From Arsenicicoccus dermatophilus (GTDB lineage Bacteria > Actinomycetota > Actinomycetes > Actinomycetales > Dermatophilaceae), in assembly GCF_022568795.1 (NCBI RefSeq), contig NZ_JAKZHU010000002.1, positions 186,001 to 250,000 of the forward strand: 64,000 nt of DNA, given 5' to 3'. How positions within the stretch are numbered: the first letter of the stretch is position 1; every line of letters starts with the position of its first letter. Under the pieces are notes generated by a model that saw nothing but the letters and a program-made list of their open reading frames with translations, was not told the origin of the DNA and did not search any database. Shown here in pieces: positions 1 to 7,353 of this stretch. The position numbers and the translations under genes were made by a program.

Positions 1-967
1 CGAGCGCGAGGTCGTGCAGCATGGACCCGGTCGAGAGCGGGGTCAGGGCGGCGCCGATCCGGCGGAACACCCCGCCCATCGGCCCGTGACCCCGGAAGCC
101 TCGGGTGAGACGCACGTGGGTGCCACCGGCCATCGGTGTCAGCGCCAGGTGCACGTAGGCGCCGCGCGGGTCGCCGCCCTGCGACGGCGGGGTGAACTCC
201 TGCCACGCCACGGTGTCCACGCCGTCCAGCCGGCCCAGCTCGCACCGGACGCGGCGCAGCTCCAGGGCGGGGACGCCCCGGGCGCGGTTCGTCCGCAGCG
301 TGGCCTCGTCGAGGATCCGGACGTCCTCGTGCCACCCGAACCACCGCGTGACCACGGCCGCGTCGCACGCCGCCTGCCAGACGTGCTCGATGGGGACGGG
401 CACGAACCGCGTCGTGGTGGTGGTGCTCTCCGCGAGGCCGTCGAGCAGCCCCGGGACGGGCGGGCAGGCGGTGAAGCCCTCGACGGGGCGGTCGGCCTCG
501 GCGTGCGCCGTCTCGAGCACCCCCTCGACGTAGACCCCGGCGTGGCGCAGCGCCTCGGCAGGAGTGCCGGAGGGGTGCTCGAGCAGGTGCGCCAGCAGAC
601 GCATCTCGGTGAACGGCGTGATCTTGAGGGCCTGCTCGACCGCGGGGGAGAAGGCGATGTCGCCCGCGACGCCGCGCTGCCGGTCGCGGGGCTCGCGGCG
701 CCGGCGGGTGGCGCTGCGAGGGGCGCCGGCATCCAGGCCGCGCAGGTCGGCCTGGTGGCGGTGCAGCACCGCCCGGCGCAGGATGTGGAGCCGGACCCCG
801 TTGCGCGCGAGCAGCTCCGCCGCCGGCCCCCCGGAGACCAGGAGTGCCAGGAGCAGATGGTCGAGGGTGACCTCGCGGCTTCCGCTGCGGGCGGCCTCGC
901 GCCACGCGGTGTTCTGGATCGTGAAGCTGCGGCCCGTGCTCGCGCTCAGGCGAGAGGCAAGGCTCAT
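1..967 (-). CDS. Clp N-terminal domain plus SRPBCC domain protein (partial)
   Basis: Starts at the ATG at 967 and runs off the left edge, so the C-terminus is missing; about 322 codons are visible. The first ~150 residues contain two Clp-N-like repeats (TLDHLLLALLVSGGPAAELL, then FSPAVEQALKITPFTEMRLL), the substrate/adaptor module of ClpA/ClpC. From about residue 185 an SRPBCC/AHSA1-like segment follows (FVPVPIEHVWQAACDAAVVT, WFGWHEDVRILDEATL). There is no AAA+ ATPase in the visible part. The start overlaps the stop of the upstream HTH gene as ATGA, so the two are translationally coupled. Family naming is by motif recognition; the cellular role is unknown, possibly a ligand- or stress-sensing partner of the HTH protein. 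Confidence 0.8.
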   Translation of the reverse strand, partial: MSLASRLSASTGRSFTIQNTAWREAARSGSREVTLDHLLLALLVSGGPAAELLARNGVRLHILRRAVLHRHQADLRGLDAGAPRSATRRRREPRDRQRGVAGDIAFSPAVEQALKITPFTEMRLLAHLLEHPSGTPAEALRHAGVYVEGVLETAHAEADRPVEGFTACPPVPGLLDGLAESTTTTTRFVPVPIEHVWQAACDAAVVTRWFGWHEDVRILDEATLRTNRARGVPALELRRVRCELGRLDGVDTVAWQEFTPPSQGGDPRGAYVHLALTPMAGGTHVRLTRGFRGHGPMGGVFRRIGAALTPLSTGSMLHDLAL

Positions 968-1224
968 CGTGGGTCTCCCGGTCGACTGGTCAGCTCGGGA
1001 CGGACTCGCCCCTTGAACTTCTTGTGGACGGCTTGCCGGCTGACGCCGAGGGCGTCGGCGATCTCGGCCCAGCTCAGGCCGGCTCCCAGGGCGGCCTCGA
1101 CCTGTGCCAGCTCCAGCCGGTCGGCGAGCCGACGCAGCGCGGTCACGGCTCGCAGACCCTGCCGGGGGTCGCTGGTGTCACCCGCTGTCCGTGCGATCCC
1201 GCTGCCGTCCACGGCGTCAACCAT
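964..1224 (-). CDS. Small helix-turn-helix DNA-binding protein
   Basis: An 86-residue protein with a helix-turn-helix near its C-terminus (LSWAEIADALGVSRQAVHKK), preceded by a helical stretch (LRRLADRLELAQVEAALGAG). This is the typical compact regulator found next to Clp-N genes in actinobacteria. It overlaps the downstream Clp-N/SRPBCC gene by four bases (ATGA), so the pair is an operon. Its own ATG lies at the centre of a perfect 16-bp palindrome (1216-1231), which suggests autoregulation by blocking initiation. The DNA target is otherwise unknown. Confidence 0.85.
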   Translation of the reverse strand: MVDAVDGSGIARTAGDTSDPRQGLRAVTALRRLADRLELAQVEAALGAGLSWAEIADALGVSRQAVHKKFKGRVRPELTSRPGDPR

Positions 1225-1231
1225 GGTTGAC
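1216..1231. promoter_or_regulatory. Perfect 16-bp palindrome over the HTH start codon (candidate operator)
   Basis: GTCAACCATGGTTGAC is identical to its reverse complement and contains the ATG of the leftward HTH gene (complement of 1222-1224) near its centre. A TTGACA-like hexamer lies just upstream on the same strand (complement of about 1243-1249). A symmetric site of this size over the start of a gene for a small HTH protein is what an autorepressor operator looks like. The role is inferred. Confidence 0.5.
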
Positions 1232-1313
1232 CATTTGGGTGACTGTCAAACTCGCCCAGAGTGATTCGGTATGACGGTCCGAAACCACGTCCGGGCCCCT
1301 GGTGGTCTGCGGA

Positions 1314-2165
1314 TCAGGCCGGGCGCCACCGCTGCTCGACCCCGGCGACCGCGCCCCGGGAGGTCAGCTCACGCACCGCCCGCAGGGCCACGCCGTCCGC
1401 GGCATACACCTCGTGGGCCACCAGGGCCAGGTGCCGCAGCTGCTCGTCGTCGAGCCGGTCGAGGCGGGCGAGGTCGCGGACGTAGAGCACGTCGGCCTCG
1501 ACGAGCTGGCGGGCCTGCTCCTGGTCGGGGTCGGCCCACTGCACCGGCGCGAGCGGCCAGTCCTTGGTCGACACGAGGCGGTGCGGCACGAAGCCCTGCG
1601 CCCGTAGCTCCAGGTCGACGTCGGCGAAGGTCGGCTGGTCGCGGTAGATCCGGTGGAAGCCCAGCTCGACCTGGATCGTGGTGAGCCCGGCCAGGACTCG
1701 CCGCCCGTGCCGGAAGATGTCCAGCTCGGACCCCTGCACGTCGATCTTGAGGTGGTCGGCGCGCTCGATCTCGGCGACGTCGTCCAGGCGGGTGGTGCCG
1801 ACCGGGACCTGCTCGACGACGGTCGCCAGCCGGGGGAAGTCGACCAGCAGGGCGAGCTGGTCCGGGTCGGGCTCGTAGAGGCTGGAGAAGCCCGGCGACG
1901 CGCAGACGTGCAAGGTGTGGTCCCCGCCGTCGCCGACGGCATACGGCAGGTAGCGCTCGAGGTCGTCCGCGGTCGCCCGCAGCCGGGCCAGGCCCTCCGG
2001 CTGCGGCTCGAAACCCGTGACCCGGCACCGCTGCTCACGCAGCATCGGCAGGTATGGCGGCGTGTCCTCCAGCGGGTTGGCCCCGATGTCCACCACCTCG
2101 GTCAGGCGGGCCGGCTCCAGGAGCTCGCGCAGGTCAGGGCGTGGTTGCTCGACGTCGTACGGCAC
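1314..2165 (-). CDS. FkbM-family SAM-dependent methyltransferase
   Basis: Contains the SAM-binding glycine motif VVDIGANPLEDTPPYLPML, the acidic end of strand 2 (VTGFEPQPEGLARL) and the FkbM signature DHLKIDVQGSELDIFRHG followed by LTTIQVELGFHRIY. These proteins O-methylate sugars or small molecules; the substrate cannot be told from sequence. The frame is open up to 2306, but the extra N-terminal residues are Arg/Pro-rich and overlap a direct repeat, so I chose the GTG at 2165 just before VPYDVEQPRPDLRELL. No good ribosome binding site is visible, so the start is uncertain. It stands alone between the HTH operon and a repeat-rich spacer. Confidence 0.75.
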   Translation of the reverse strand: MPYDVEQPRPDLRELLEPARLTEVVDIGANPLEDTPPYLPMLREQRCRVTGFEPQPEGLARLRATADDLERYLPYAVGDGGDHTLHVCASPGFSSLYEPDPDQLALLVDFPRLATVVEQVPVGTTRLDDVAEIERADHLKIDVQGSELDIFRHGRRVLAGLTTIQVELGFHRIYRDQPTFADVDLELRAQGFVPHRLVSTKDWPLAPVQWADPDQEQARQLVEADVLYVRDLARLDRLDDEQLRHLALVAHEVYAADGVALRAVRELTSRGAVAGVEQRWRPA

Positions 2166-2257
2166 CGGTCCAGTCTCGGGCACGGCGCGGTTCGGGGCAC
2201 CAGGAGCTCGCCGTCGCCAGGGTCGGCGCCAGCTCGGCGAGAACCCCGCCGGCGGGC

Positions 2258-2346
2258 CCACCTCCCACGTCGCCCGCACCGGTGTCCGCTCCCGCGCACC
2301 TCCCACCCGCTAGTGAGCCACCTCCCACGTCGCCCGCACCGGTGTC
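2258..2346. repeat. Two perfect 29-bp direct repeats, 60-bp period
   Basis: The same 29 bases (starting CCACCTCCCACGTCGCCC) occur at 2258-2286 and 2318-2346, 60 bp apart start to start. They lie in the spacer between the leftward FkbM gene and the rightward SDR gene. No function is evident; they could be tandem regulator sites or a duplication scar. Confidence 0.7.
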
Positions 2347-2349
2347 GCC

Positions 2350-2419
2350 GGGGCCAGGCTGGCCCCGATCGATACGGAATGAGCCCTCTTTGAACGTGCC
2401 ACGGGGCCAGCCTGGCCTC
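2350..2419. repeat. Dispersed paired-palindrome element, copy 1
   Basis: Two 17-bp near-palindromes, GGGGCCAGGCTGGCCCC (2350-2366) and GGGGCCAGCCTGGCCTC (2403-2419), flank a 36-bp linker ending in GAACGTGCCA. The same arrangement with a similar linker is found in inverted orientation at 25725-25793. This makes it a dispersed intergenic repeat family in this genome; each arm could fold as a hairpin. Confidence 0.7.
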
Positions 2420-2423
2420 ACGT

Positions 2424-2518
2424 GAGCGGGTGAGCGGGGTGGAGCGGGTGAGCGGGGTGGAGCGGGTGAGCGGGGTGGAGCGGGTGAGTGGGTGAGTGGG
2501 GGCGGGGTGGAGCGGGCG
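2424..2518. repeat. 18-bp tandem repeat
   Basis: The unit GAGCGGGTGAGCGGGGTG occurs three times perfectly (2424-2441, 2442-2459, 2460-2477) and then degenerates over about 40 bp. With the direct repeats and the paired-palindrome element it fills most of the 2166-2623 spacer, where I see no gene. A variable-number locus is likely. Confidence 0.8.
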
Positions 2519-2623
2519 ACCAGGACTGGGCGATCGGTGGCGTCTCGGCATACGGCCCGCATGGTTGCCACCCGACCCGCCGGGTAGGTGGACGGTGAAC
2601 GACCACTCGAACCAGGAGGACTC

Positions 2624-3544
2624 ATGGCGTCCCAGGACACCGACCAGACCACCGTGGACCAGCTGACGCTGCAGGACCCGGTCAGCCGTTACCCCAAGAT
2701 CACGCCTCCCGCGGAGGCGCTGCCCGGCACCGGCCTGGACGCGCAGATGACCCCCAAGGCGGACCTGGGCGAGAAGTCCTACCGCGGCACGGGGCGGCTG
2801 CAGGGACGCAAGGCGCTGATCACCGGCGGCGACTCCGGCATCGGAGCGGCGACCGCGATCGCCTTCGCCCGCGAGGGTGCGGACGTCGCGATCACCTACC
2901 TGCCCGAGGAGGAGCGGGACGCCGCCGCGGTCGCCACGGTCGTCGAGGCCGAGGGCCGCACCTGCGCCCGCATCCCGGGGGACCTGCGGGACAAGGACTT
3001 CTGCATCGAGGTCGTGGAGAAGGCCGTCGACGAGCTCGGCGGGCTGGACATCCTGGTCAACAACGGCGGCAAGCAGGTCGCCACCGACAGCATCGAGGAC
3101 ATCGACGACGAGCAGCTCGAGGCGACCTACGACATCAACATCCTGGCGATGTTCCGGGTCGTCAAGGCGGCCCTGCCCCACCTGCCCAAGGGCGCCGCGA
3201 TCATCAACACCACGTCGATCCAGGCCTACTCGCCGTCCGAGACGCTGGTGGACTACGCGTCGACCAAGGCGGCCATCAACACCTTCACCAAGGGTCTGGC
3301 CCAGCAGCTGGCCCCCCAGGGCATCCGGGTCAACGCCGTCGCCCCCGGCCCGATCTGGACCCCGCTGCAGCCCTCCGGCGGCCAGAAGCCCGAGGACCTG
3401 CCGGAGTTCGGCCACGCCACCCCGCTCGGCCGGGCGGGCCAGCCGACCGAGATCGCCCCCGCCTACGTCTTCCTCGCGTCGCCCGAGTCGAGCTATGTCG
3501 TCGGGGAGACGCTGAACGTCAACGGCGGCATGCCCACCCCCTGA
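2624..3544 (+). CDS. SDR-family oxidoreductase (YghA/general-stress type)
   Basis: A 306-residue NAD(P)-dependent short-chain dehydrogenase. It has the Rossmann motif KALITGGDSGIGAATAIAFA (around residues 61-80), the NNGG motif (DILVNNGGKQVA), and the catalytic Ser (NTTSIQAYSPS) and YxxxK (YASTKAAINTFT). The 50-residue N-terminal extension with PITPP-like residues is typical of the YghA/YdaD stress subfamily. ATG 2624 is preceded by AGGAGGA at good spacing; an upstream in-frame ATG at 2588 has no such site. The gene is monocistronic, ending at a hairpin at 3574-3612. The substrate is unknown. Confidence 0.92.
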   Translation: MASQDTDQTTVDQLTLQDPVSRYPKITPPAEALPGTGLDAQMTPKADLGEKSYRGTGRLQGRKALITGGDSGIGAATAIAFAREGADVAITYLPEEERDAAAVATVVEAEGRTCARIPGDLRDKDFCIEVVEKAVDELGGLDILVNNGGKQVATDSIEDIDDEQLEATYDINILAMFRVVKAALPHLPKGAAIINTTSIQAYSPSETLVDYASTKAAINTFTKGLAQQLAPQGIRVNAVAPGPIWTPLQPSGGQKPEDLPEFGHATPLGRAGQPTEIAPAYVFLASPESSYVVGETLNVNGGMPTP

Positions 3545-3573
3545 CCGGCGCCCCGCACCGACCCGCCGAGCAC

Positions 3574-3612
3574 GCCCGAGACCCCTGACCGACCTGATCG
3601 GGGGCCTCGGGC
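3574..3612 (+). terminator. Terminator hairpin after the SDR gene
   Basis: GCCCGAG-A-CCCC pairs with GGGG-C-CTCGGGC around a short loop, about 30 bp after the SDR stop. There is no T-tract, as is common in actinobacteria. Confidence 0.65.
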
Positions 3613-3883
3613 GTGGCATTCTGAAATACTTTCGCCGCTGGAGTCCGTGCAGGTCAGGGACCTGCGATGGGGGTCGAGGGCCGCGCTGGGGCGACGCCGG
3701 ATCACGATCTGGTCACCGGGTCCGGTCGATATGGCCTAGTGTTGAGCCCGTTGACGTTGGTAGTGCAAGGAAATGCGGGAAGCTCCGACCGGAGCGGACC
3801 GGCTTACCTGAGCTATTGGTGAGAAACATCATCGACAGACCGTCCGACACGCGGATGGTCGTCTCTCAGGAAGAGGAATTTCC
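3613..3883 (+). promoter_or_regulatory. Promoter and long 5' leader of the cold-shock gene
   Basis: No ORF is supported here. The last ~130 bases are less GC-rich than the surroundings and contain a TTGACG hexamer (3751-3756) and imperfect hairpins (around 3787-3802 and 3838-3868). Long structured leaders are known for cspA-type mRNAs, where they act as thermosensors. A clear ribosome binding site (AGGAAGAGG) precedes the ATG. The exact promoter is not assigned. Confidence 0.35.
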
Positions 3884-4090
3884 ATGGCTACTGGCACCGT
3901 GAAGTGGTTCAACTCCGAAAAGGGCTTCGGCTTCATCGCCCCCGACGACGGCTCCGCCGACGTCTTCGCCCACTACTCCTCGATCGCCTCCTCGGGCTAC
4001 CGCTCGCTGGACGAGGGCGACAAGGTGCAGTACGACACCGAGCAGGGCCCCAAGGGTCCCCAGGCGTCCAACGTCTCCGTGATCCGCTGA
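3884..4090 (+). CDS. cspA: Cold-shock protein
   Basis: A 68-residue single cold-shock domain with both RNA-binding motifs: [17 protein letters not shown] (RNP1 KGFGFI) and DVFAHYS (RNP2 VFAHY). It is a nucleic-acid chaperone that melts RNA secondary structure in the cytoplasm. Length and sequence match actinobacterial CspA. It sits alone with a long leader upstream and a strong terminator at 4129-4161. Confidence 0.97.
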   Translation: MATGTVKWFNSEKGFGFIAPDDGSADVFAHYSSIASSGYRSLDEGDKVQYDTEQGPKGPQASNVSVIR

Positions 4091-4128
4091 TCACCCAGGA
4101 CATCTCCCGGGCCTAGCGCCTGGATCCG

Positions 4129-4161
4129 AACGGCCCCGCACCTCACCGGTGCGGGGCCGTT
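4129..4161 (+). terminator. Strong terminator after cspA
   Basis: AACGGCCCCGCAC (4129-4141) pairs perfectly over 13 bp with GTGCGGGGCCGTT (4149-4161), followed by TCTGCTG. Confidence 0.85.
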
Positions 4162-4238
4162 CTGCTGCGCCCCGGCCCACGAGGGCCCAGCCGCACGACG
4201 ACGTGACCCGCGAGCCCCCACCGGGGCGGCGACCCGTC

Positions 4239-4244
4239 TAGGCT
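4239..4244 (+). promoter_or_regulatory. TAGGCT -10 hexamer for a leaderless selO transcript
   Basis: TAGGCT ends six bases before the selO ATG and there is no Shine-Dalgarno sequence, as expected for an actinobacterial leaderless mRNA. The same geometry is seen at xth. Confidence 0.45.
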
Positions 4245-4250
4245 CGCCGG

Positions 4251-5729
4251 ATGAGCCACGCCATCGGCCCCTTCCGCCTGGAGCACTCCTACGCCGAGGC
4301 CGTGCCCGAGCTCGCGCTGGCCTGGCGTGCGGCCCCCGTTCCCGACCCCGAGCTGCTCGTCCTGGACGAGGACCTGTCCGCCGAGCTGGGGGCCGACCCC
4401 GACGAGCTGCGCACCCCGGACGGCATCCGGCTGCTGCTCGGCCAGGTGCCCGAGGAGATCCCGACCTACGCGCAGGCCTATGCCGGGCACCAGTTCGGCG
4501 GGTGGTCCCCGCGGCTGGGCGACGGGCGGGCCCTGCTCCTCGGCGAGGTCGTCGACCGCGCCGGCGTGCGCAAGGATCTGCACCTCAAGGGATCCGGCCG
4601 CACGCCCTTCTCCCGCGGCGGGGACGGCAAGGCCGCGGTCGGCCCGATGCTGAGAGAGCACCTCATGGGGGTGGCCATGCACGCCCTGGGGATCCCGACG
4701 ACGCGGGCGCTCGCGGTGGTCGCCACCGGGGAGACGGTATGGCGCCAGACCCCGCTGCCGGGTGCCGTGCTCGTGCGGACGGCCGCGAGCCACCTGCGCG
4801 TGGGGACCTTCCAGCTCGTCGCGTCCGCCGGCAGCCCGGAGGTCCTGCAGCGGCTCACGGCATACGCCATCCAGCGGCACCACCCGCAGGCCGCCGAGGC
4901 GGACGACCCCGCGCTGGCGCTGCTCGACGCGGTCGTCGCCGCCCAGGCCGAGCTGGTGGCGCGGTGGATGCAGGTGGGCTTCGTCCACGGGGTGATGAAC
5001 ACCGACAACGTCACGATCTCCGGCGAGACGATCGACTACGGCCCCTGCGCCTTCGTCGAGAGTCCCGACCCGGCAACGGTCTTCAGCTCCATCGACACGG
5101 GCGGGCGGTATGCCTACGGCAACCAGCCCGCCGCGACCCTGTGGGACCTCGCGCGGTTCGCCGAGACGCTGCTGCCGCTGGTCCGTGTGCGGGGGACCGC
5201 CGGGTCCGTCAGCACGACGCGGGACGCGCAGCCGGACGAGGCGGTGGCGCGGGTGACCGCGGTGCTGGAGCTCTTCCACGAGCGGTATGACGACGCGCTG
5301 GTGCGCGGCTGGGCGGACAAGCTCGGCCTGGTCGAGCCTGACCGCGAGCTGGTCACCGACGCCCTGGAGCTGGTGCGCACCCAGGCCGTGGACCTGACGA
5401 CGTTCTGCCGCAGGCTCGCTCGTGACCAGGCCCGGGAGCTCTTCGCCGACCCGGGGCCATATGACGCCTGGGCGGCACGCCGGGCGCGGCTCGTGGGCCC
5501 TGATCCTGCCGCGACGGCGGCACGGATGGACGCGGTCAACCCGGCCTACGTGCCGCGCAACCACGTGGTCGAGGCGGCGCTGGAGGCGGCGACCGCGGGC
5601 GACCTCGCGCCGTACGACCGCCTGGTGACGGCGCTGCGCAAGCCCTTCCAGGAGCGGCCCGGTCTGGAGGACCTGGCTGACCCGGCGCCCGCGGACAGCG
5701 CCCCGCACGTGACCTTCTGCGGCACCTGA
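4251..5729 (+). CDS. selO: Protein adenylyltransferase SelO (YdiU family)
   Basis: A 492-residue SelO pseudokinase that transfers AMP from ATP to Ser/Thr/Tyr of target proteins and links to redox stress. Visible family motifs are YAGHQFGGWSPRLGDGRALL (nucleotide-binding loop), DLHLKGSGRTPFSRGGDGKA, REHLMGVAMHALGIPTTRAL, and the metal/catalytic segment GFVHGVMNTDNVTISGETID followed by YGPCAFV. The C-terminus is FCGT, keeping the conserved Cys three residues from the end that is Sec in animal SelO and forms a regulatory disulfide in bacteria. It is monocistronic, with an IS110 element inserted just downstream. Confidence 0.95.
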   Translation: MSHAIGPFRLEHSYAEAVPELALAWRAAPVPDPELLVLDEDLSAELGADPDELRTPDGIRLLLGQVPEEIPTYAQAYAGHQFGGWSPRLGDGRALLLGEVVDRAGVRKDLHLKGSGRTPFSRGGDGKAAVGPMLREHLMGVAMHALGIPTTRALAVVATGETVWRQTPLPGAVLVRTAASHLRVGTFQLVASAGSPEVLQRLTAYAIQRHHPQAAEADDPALALLDAVVAAQAELVARWMQVGFVHGVMNTDNVTISGETIDYGPCAFVESPDPATVFSSIDTGGRYAYGNQPAATLWDLARFAETLLPLVRVRGTAGSVSTTRDAQPDEAVARVTAVLELFHERYDDALVRGWADKLGLVEPDRELVTDALELVRTQAVDLTTFCRRLARDQARELFADPGPYDAWAARRARLVGPDPAATAARMDAVNPAYVPRNHVVEAALEAATAGDLAPYDRLVTALRKPFQERPGLEDLADPAPADSAPHVTFCGT

Positions 5730-5731
5730 GC

Positions 5732-5769
5732 CCTGCTCGGCGAGGCATCTGAGACGCTCCCCGAGCAGC
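5732..5769 (+). terminator. Hairpin directly after selO
   Basis: CTGCTCGG (5733-5740) can pair with CCGAGCAG (5761-5768). It may be the selO terminator. Its right arm may instead belong to the left end of the IS110 element, because the exact IS boundary is not resolved. Confidence 0.45.
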
Positions 5770-5869
5770 CTGTGGTTGCACCGAAGACCGGCGAAAGTTT
5801 TTCTCTTCCAGGTGCAACTGATCGCCCGTTACCTTCTTCGTGCCCTCGGTGATGGGGGTGCTGGTCACC

Positions 5870-6030
5870 AGGTCTGGTATGACTCTTTGCCCCTGTCGCG
5901 CATGATCCGGGGGGTGTTGTCGCCGGGCTTGGTGGCGTCGGTGTGACCGCTGATAGGGACACGGCCCCCGCGCTCGGGAGGTCTCTTCGTAACGTGGCTG
6001 CCGGCTGCTGACGCCCGACCTGTGGCCAGC
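5870..6030 (+). ncRNA. Putative IS110 bridge RNA
   Basis: The noncoding stretch upstream of the transposase has the layout known for IS110 bridge RNAs. A first-loop segment CCGGGGGGTGT (5907-5917) is complementary to the host side of the right junction, as a right target guide would be. A second-loop segment ATAGGGACAC (5953-5962) is identical to the element side of that junction, as a left donor guide would be. Order and strand sense agree with the published scheme. RNA ends are not determined; a further hairpin with 8-bp arms (5775-5782 / 5811-5818) precedes it. Confidence 0.5.
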
Positions 6031-6065
6031 GGATCATGAGTCCGTCGGTCAACGAGGAGGACAGG

Positions 6066-7271
6066 ATGCACGGGCTACCCGACCGCACCTACGCGGTCTA
6101 CCTGGGGTTGGACGTCGGCAAGGAAACTCACCACGCCACCGCCCTGGACCCGTCCGGAAAACGGCTGCACGACAAGGCGCTACCGCAAGACGAGACCAAG
6201 CTGCGCGCCCTCTACGAGCACCTGTCCACGCACGGCCCGGTCCTGGTCGTGGTGGACCAGCCCGCCTCGATCGGGGCCCTGCCGGTCGCGGTCGCCCGCG
6301 CCGTCGGGGTCGACGTGGCGTACCTGCCGGGCCTGGCGATGCGCCGCATCGCGGACCTACACCCCGGCGCAGCGAAGACCGACGCCCGCGACGCGTACGT
6401 CATCGCCGACGCGGCCCGCACCATGCCCCACACCCTGCGGCGCGTGGACATGAACGACGACGCCCTGGCCGACTTGGAAGTCATCGTCGGGTACGACGAC
6501 GACCTGGCCGGTGAGGTCACCCGCGTCACCAACCGCCTGCACGGCCTGCTCACCCAGATCCACCCAGCCCTGGAACGAGCCCTCGGACCCCGACTGCACC
6601 ACAAGGCTGTCCTCGAGCTCCTGACCAGGTTCGGCGGACCCGCCGGGCTACGCACGGCCGGTCGGCGGCGGCTGACGAGCGTGGCCAAGCCCCGCGCGCC
6701 GCGCTCCTACGATCGGATCGTCGACGAGGTCATGACCGCCCTGGACGCCCAGACCGTGACCGTGCCCGGCACCCGCGCGGCCGAGCTCGTCATCCCGAAG
6801 CTGGCTTCCCAGCTCGCCGACCTGCTCGAGCAACGCGCGACCGTCGCGGCGCAGGTCGAGGAGATCCTTGATGCCCACCCTCTTGCCCCGGTCCTGACCT
6901 CGATGCCCGGCGTCGGTGTCAGGACCGCCGCAAGGATCTTGCTCGAGGTCGGCGACGGCAGCGCCTTCCCCACAGCCGGGCACCTCGCCGCCTACGCAGG
7001 CCTCGCCCCCGTCACACGTCGATCCGGGTCCAGCATCCGCGGCGAGCACCCCTCCAGGTCAGGCAACAAGAACCTCAAACGCGCGCTGTTCCTGTCCGCC
7101 TTCGCAGCCCTGTCCGACCCCACCAGCCGCGCCTACTACGACCGCAAACGAGCCCAAGGCAAGAAGCACAACGCCGCCCTCATCTGCCTGGCCCGCCGAC
7201 GCTGCGACGTTCTCTACGCCATGCTCAGAGACGGCACCACCTACCAAGCCCCGACGGCCGCCGCGGCTTGA
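6066..7271 (+). CDS. IS110-family transposase (DEDD recombinase)
   Basis: A 401-residue protein with the N-terminal RuvC-like DEDD domain (LGLDVGKETHHA, VVVDQPASIG, AAKTDARDAYVIADAART) and the C-terminal Transposase_20 domain (SMPGVGVRTAARILLEVGD). The conserved serine segment HPSRSGNKNLKRAL carries the nucleophile in this family. It appears full length. ATG 6066 has GAGGAGG at proper spacing; the in-frame ATG at 6036 has no site. It catalyses RNA-guided integration together with its bridge RNA. Confidence 0.93.
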   Translation: MHGLPDRTYAVYLGLDVGKETHHATALDPSGKRLHDKALPQDETKLRALYEHLSTHGPVLVVVDQPASIGALPVAVARAVGVDVAYLPGLAMRRIADLHPGAAKTDARDAYVIADAARTMPHTLRRVDMNDDALADLEVIVGYDDDLAGEVTRVTNRLHGLLTQIHPALERALGPRLHHKAVLELLTRFGGPAGLRTAGRRRLTSVAKPRAPRSYDRIVDEVMTALDAQTVTVPGTRAAELVIPKLASQLADLLEQRATVAAQVEEILDAHPLAPVLTSMPGVGVRTAARILLEVGDGSAFPTAGHLAAYAGLAPVTRRSGSSIRGEHPSRSGNKNLKRALFLSAFAALSDPTSRAYYDRKRAQGKKHNAALICLARRRCDVLYAMLRDGTTYQAPTAAAA

Positions 7272-7353
7272 CGAACCCCATAGGGACACCCCCCGGAGCT
7301 GCTCTACAGGTCAGAAGCGGACGTCGGGTCCGCTCTGAATATGGGGGAATGTC

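Larger units (their letters stand above)
5750..7289 (+). mobile_element. IS110-family insertion sequence (approximate ends)
   Basis: Comprises a DEDD transposase gene (6066-7271), a ~300-base noncoding left part and a short right tail. IS110 elements lack terminal inverted repeats and encode a bridge RNA in this position. Two short sequences of the left noncoding part match the right junction: ATAGGGACAC at 5953-5962 equals 7280-7289, and CCGGGGGGTGT at 5907-5917 is the reverse complement of 7286-7296. This places the right crossover within ACAC at 7286-7289. The left end lies somewhere between about 5750 and 5820. Confidence 0.75.

Noticed and set aside
2166-2306. A longer FkbM protein starting at 2306
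   Set aside because: The extra residues are Arg/Pro-rich, cover a direct-repeat unit and lack family similarity.
2424-2518. Possible CRISPR array
   Set aside because: The 18-bp units are contiguous without spacers, so this is a simple tandem repeat; no cas genes are present in the window.
5750-5985. Right donor guide of the IS110 bridge RNA (about 5972-5985) pairing with 5750-5765
   Set aside because: The match needs an insertion/deletion and part of it would fall on the host side, so I do not use it to fix the left end.
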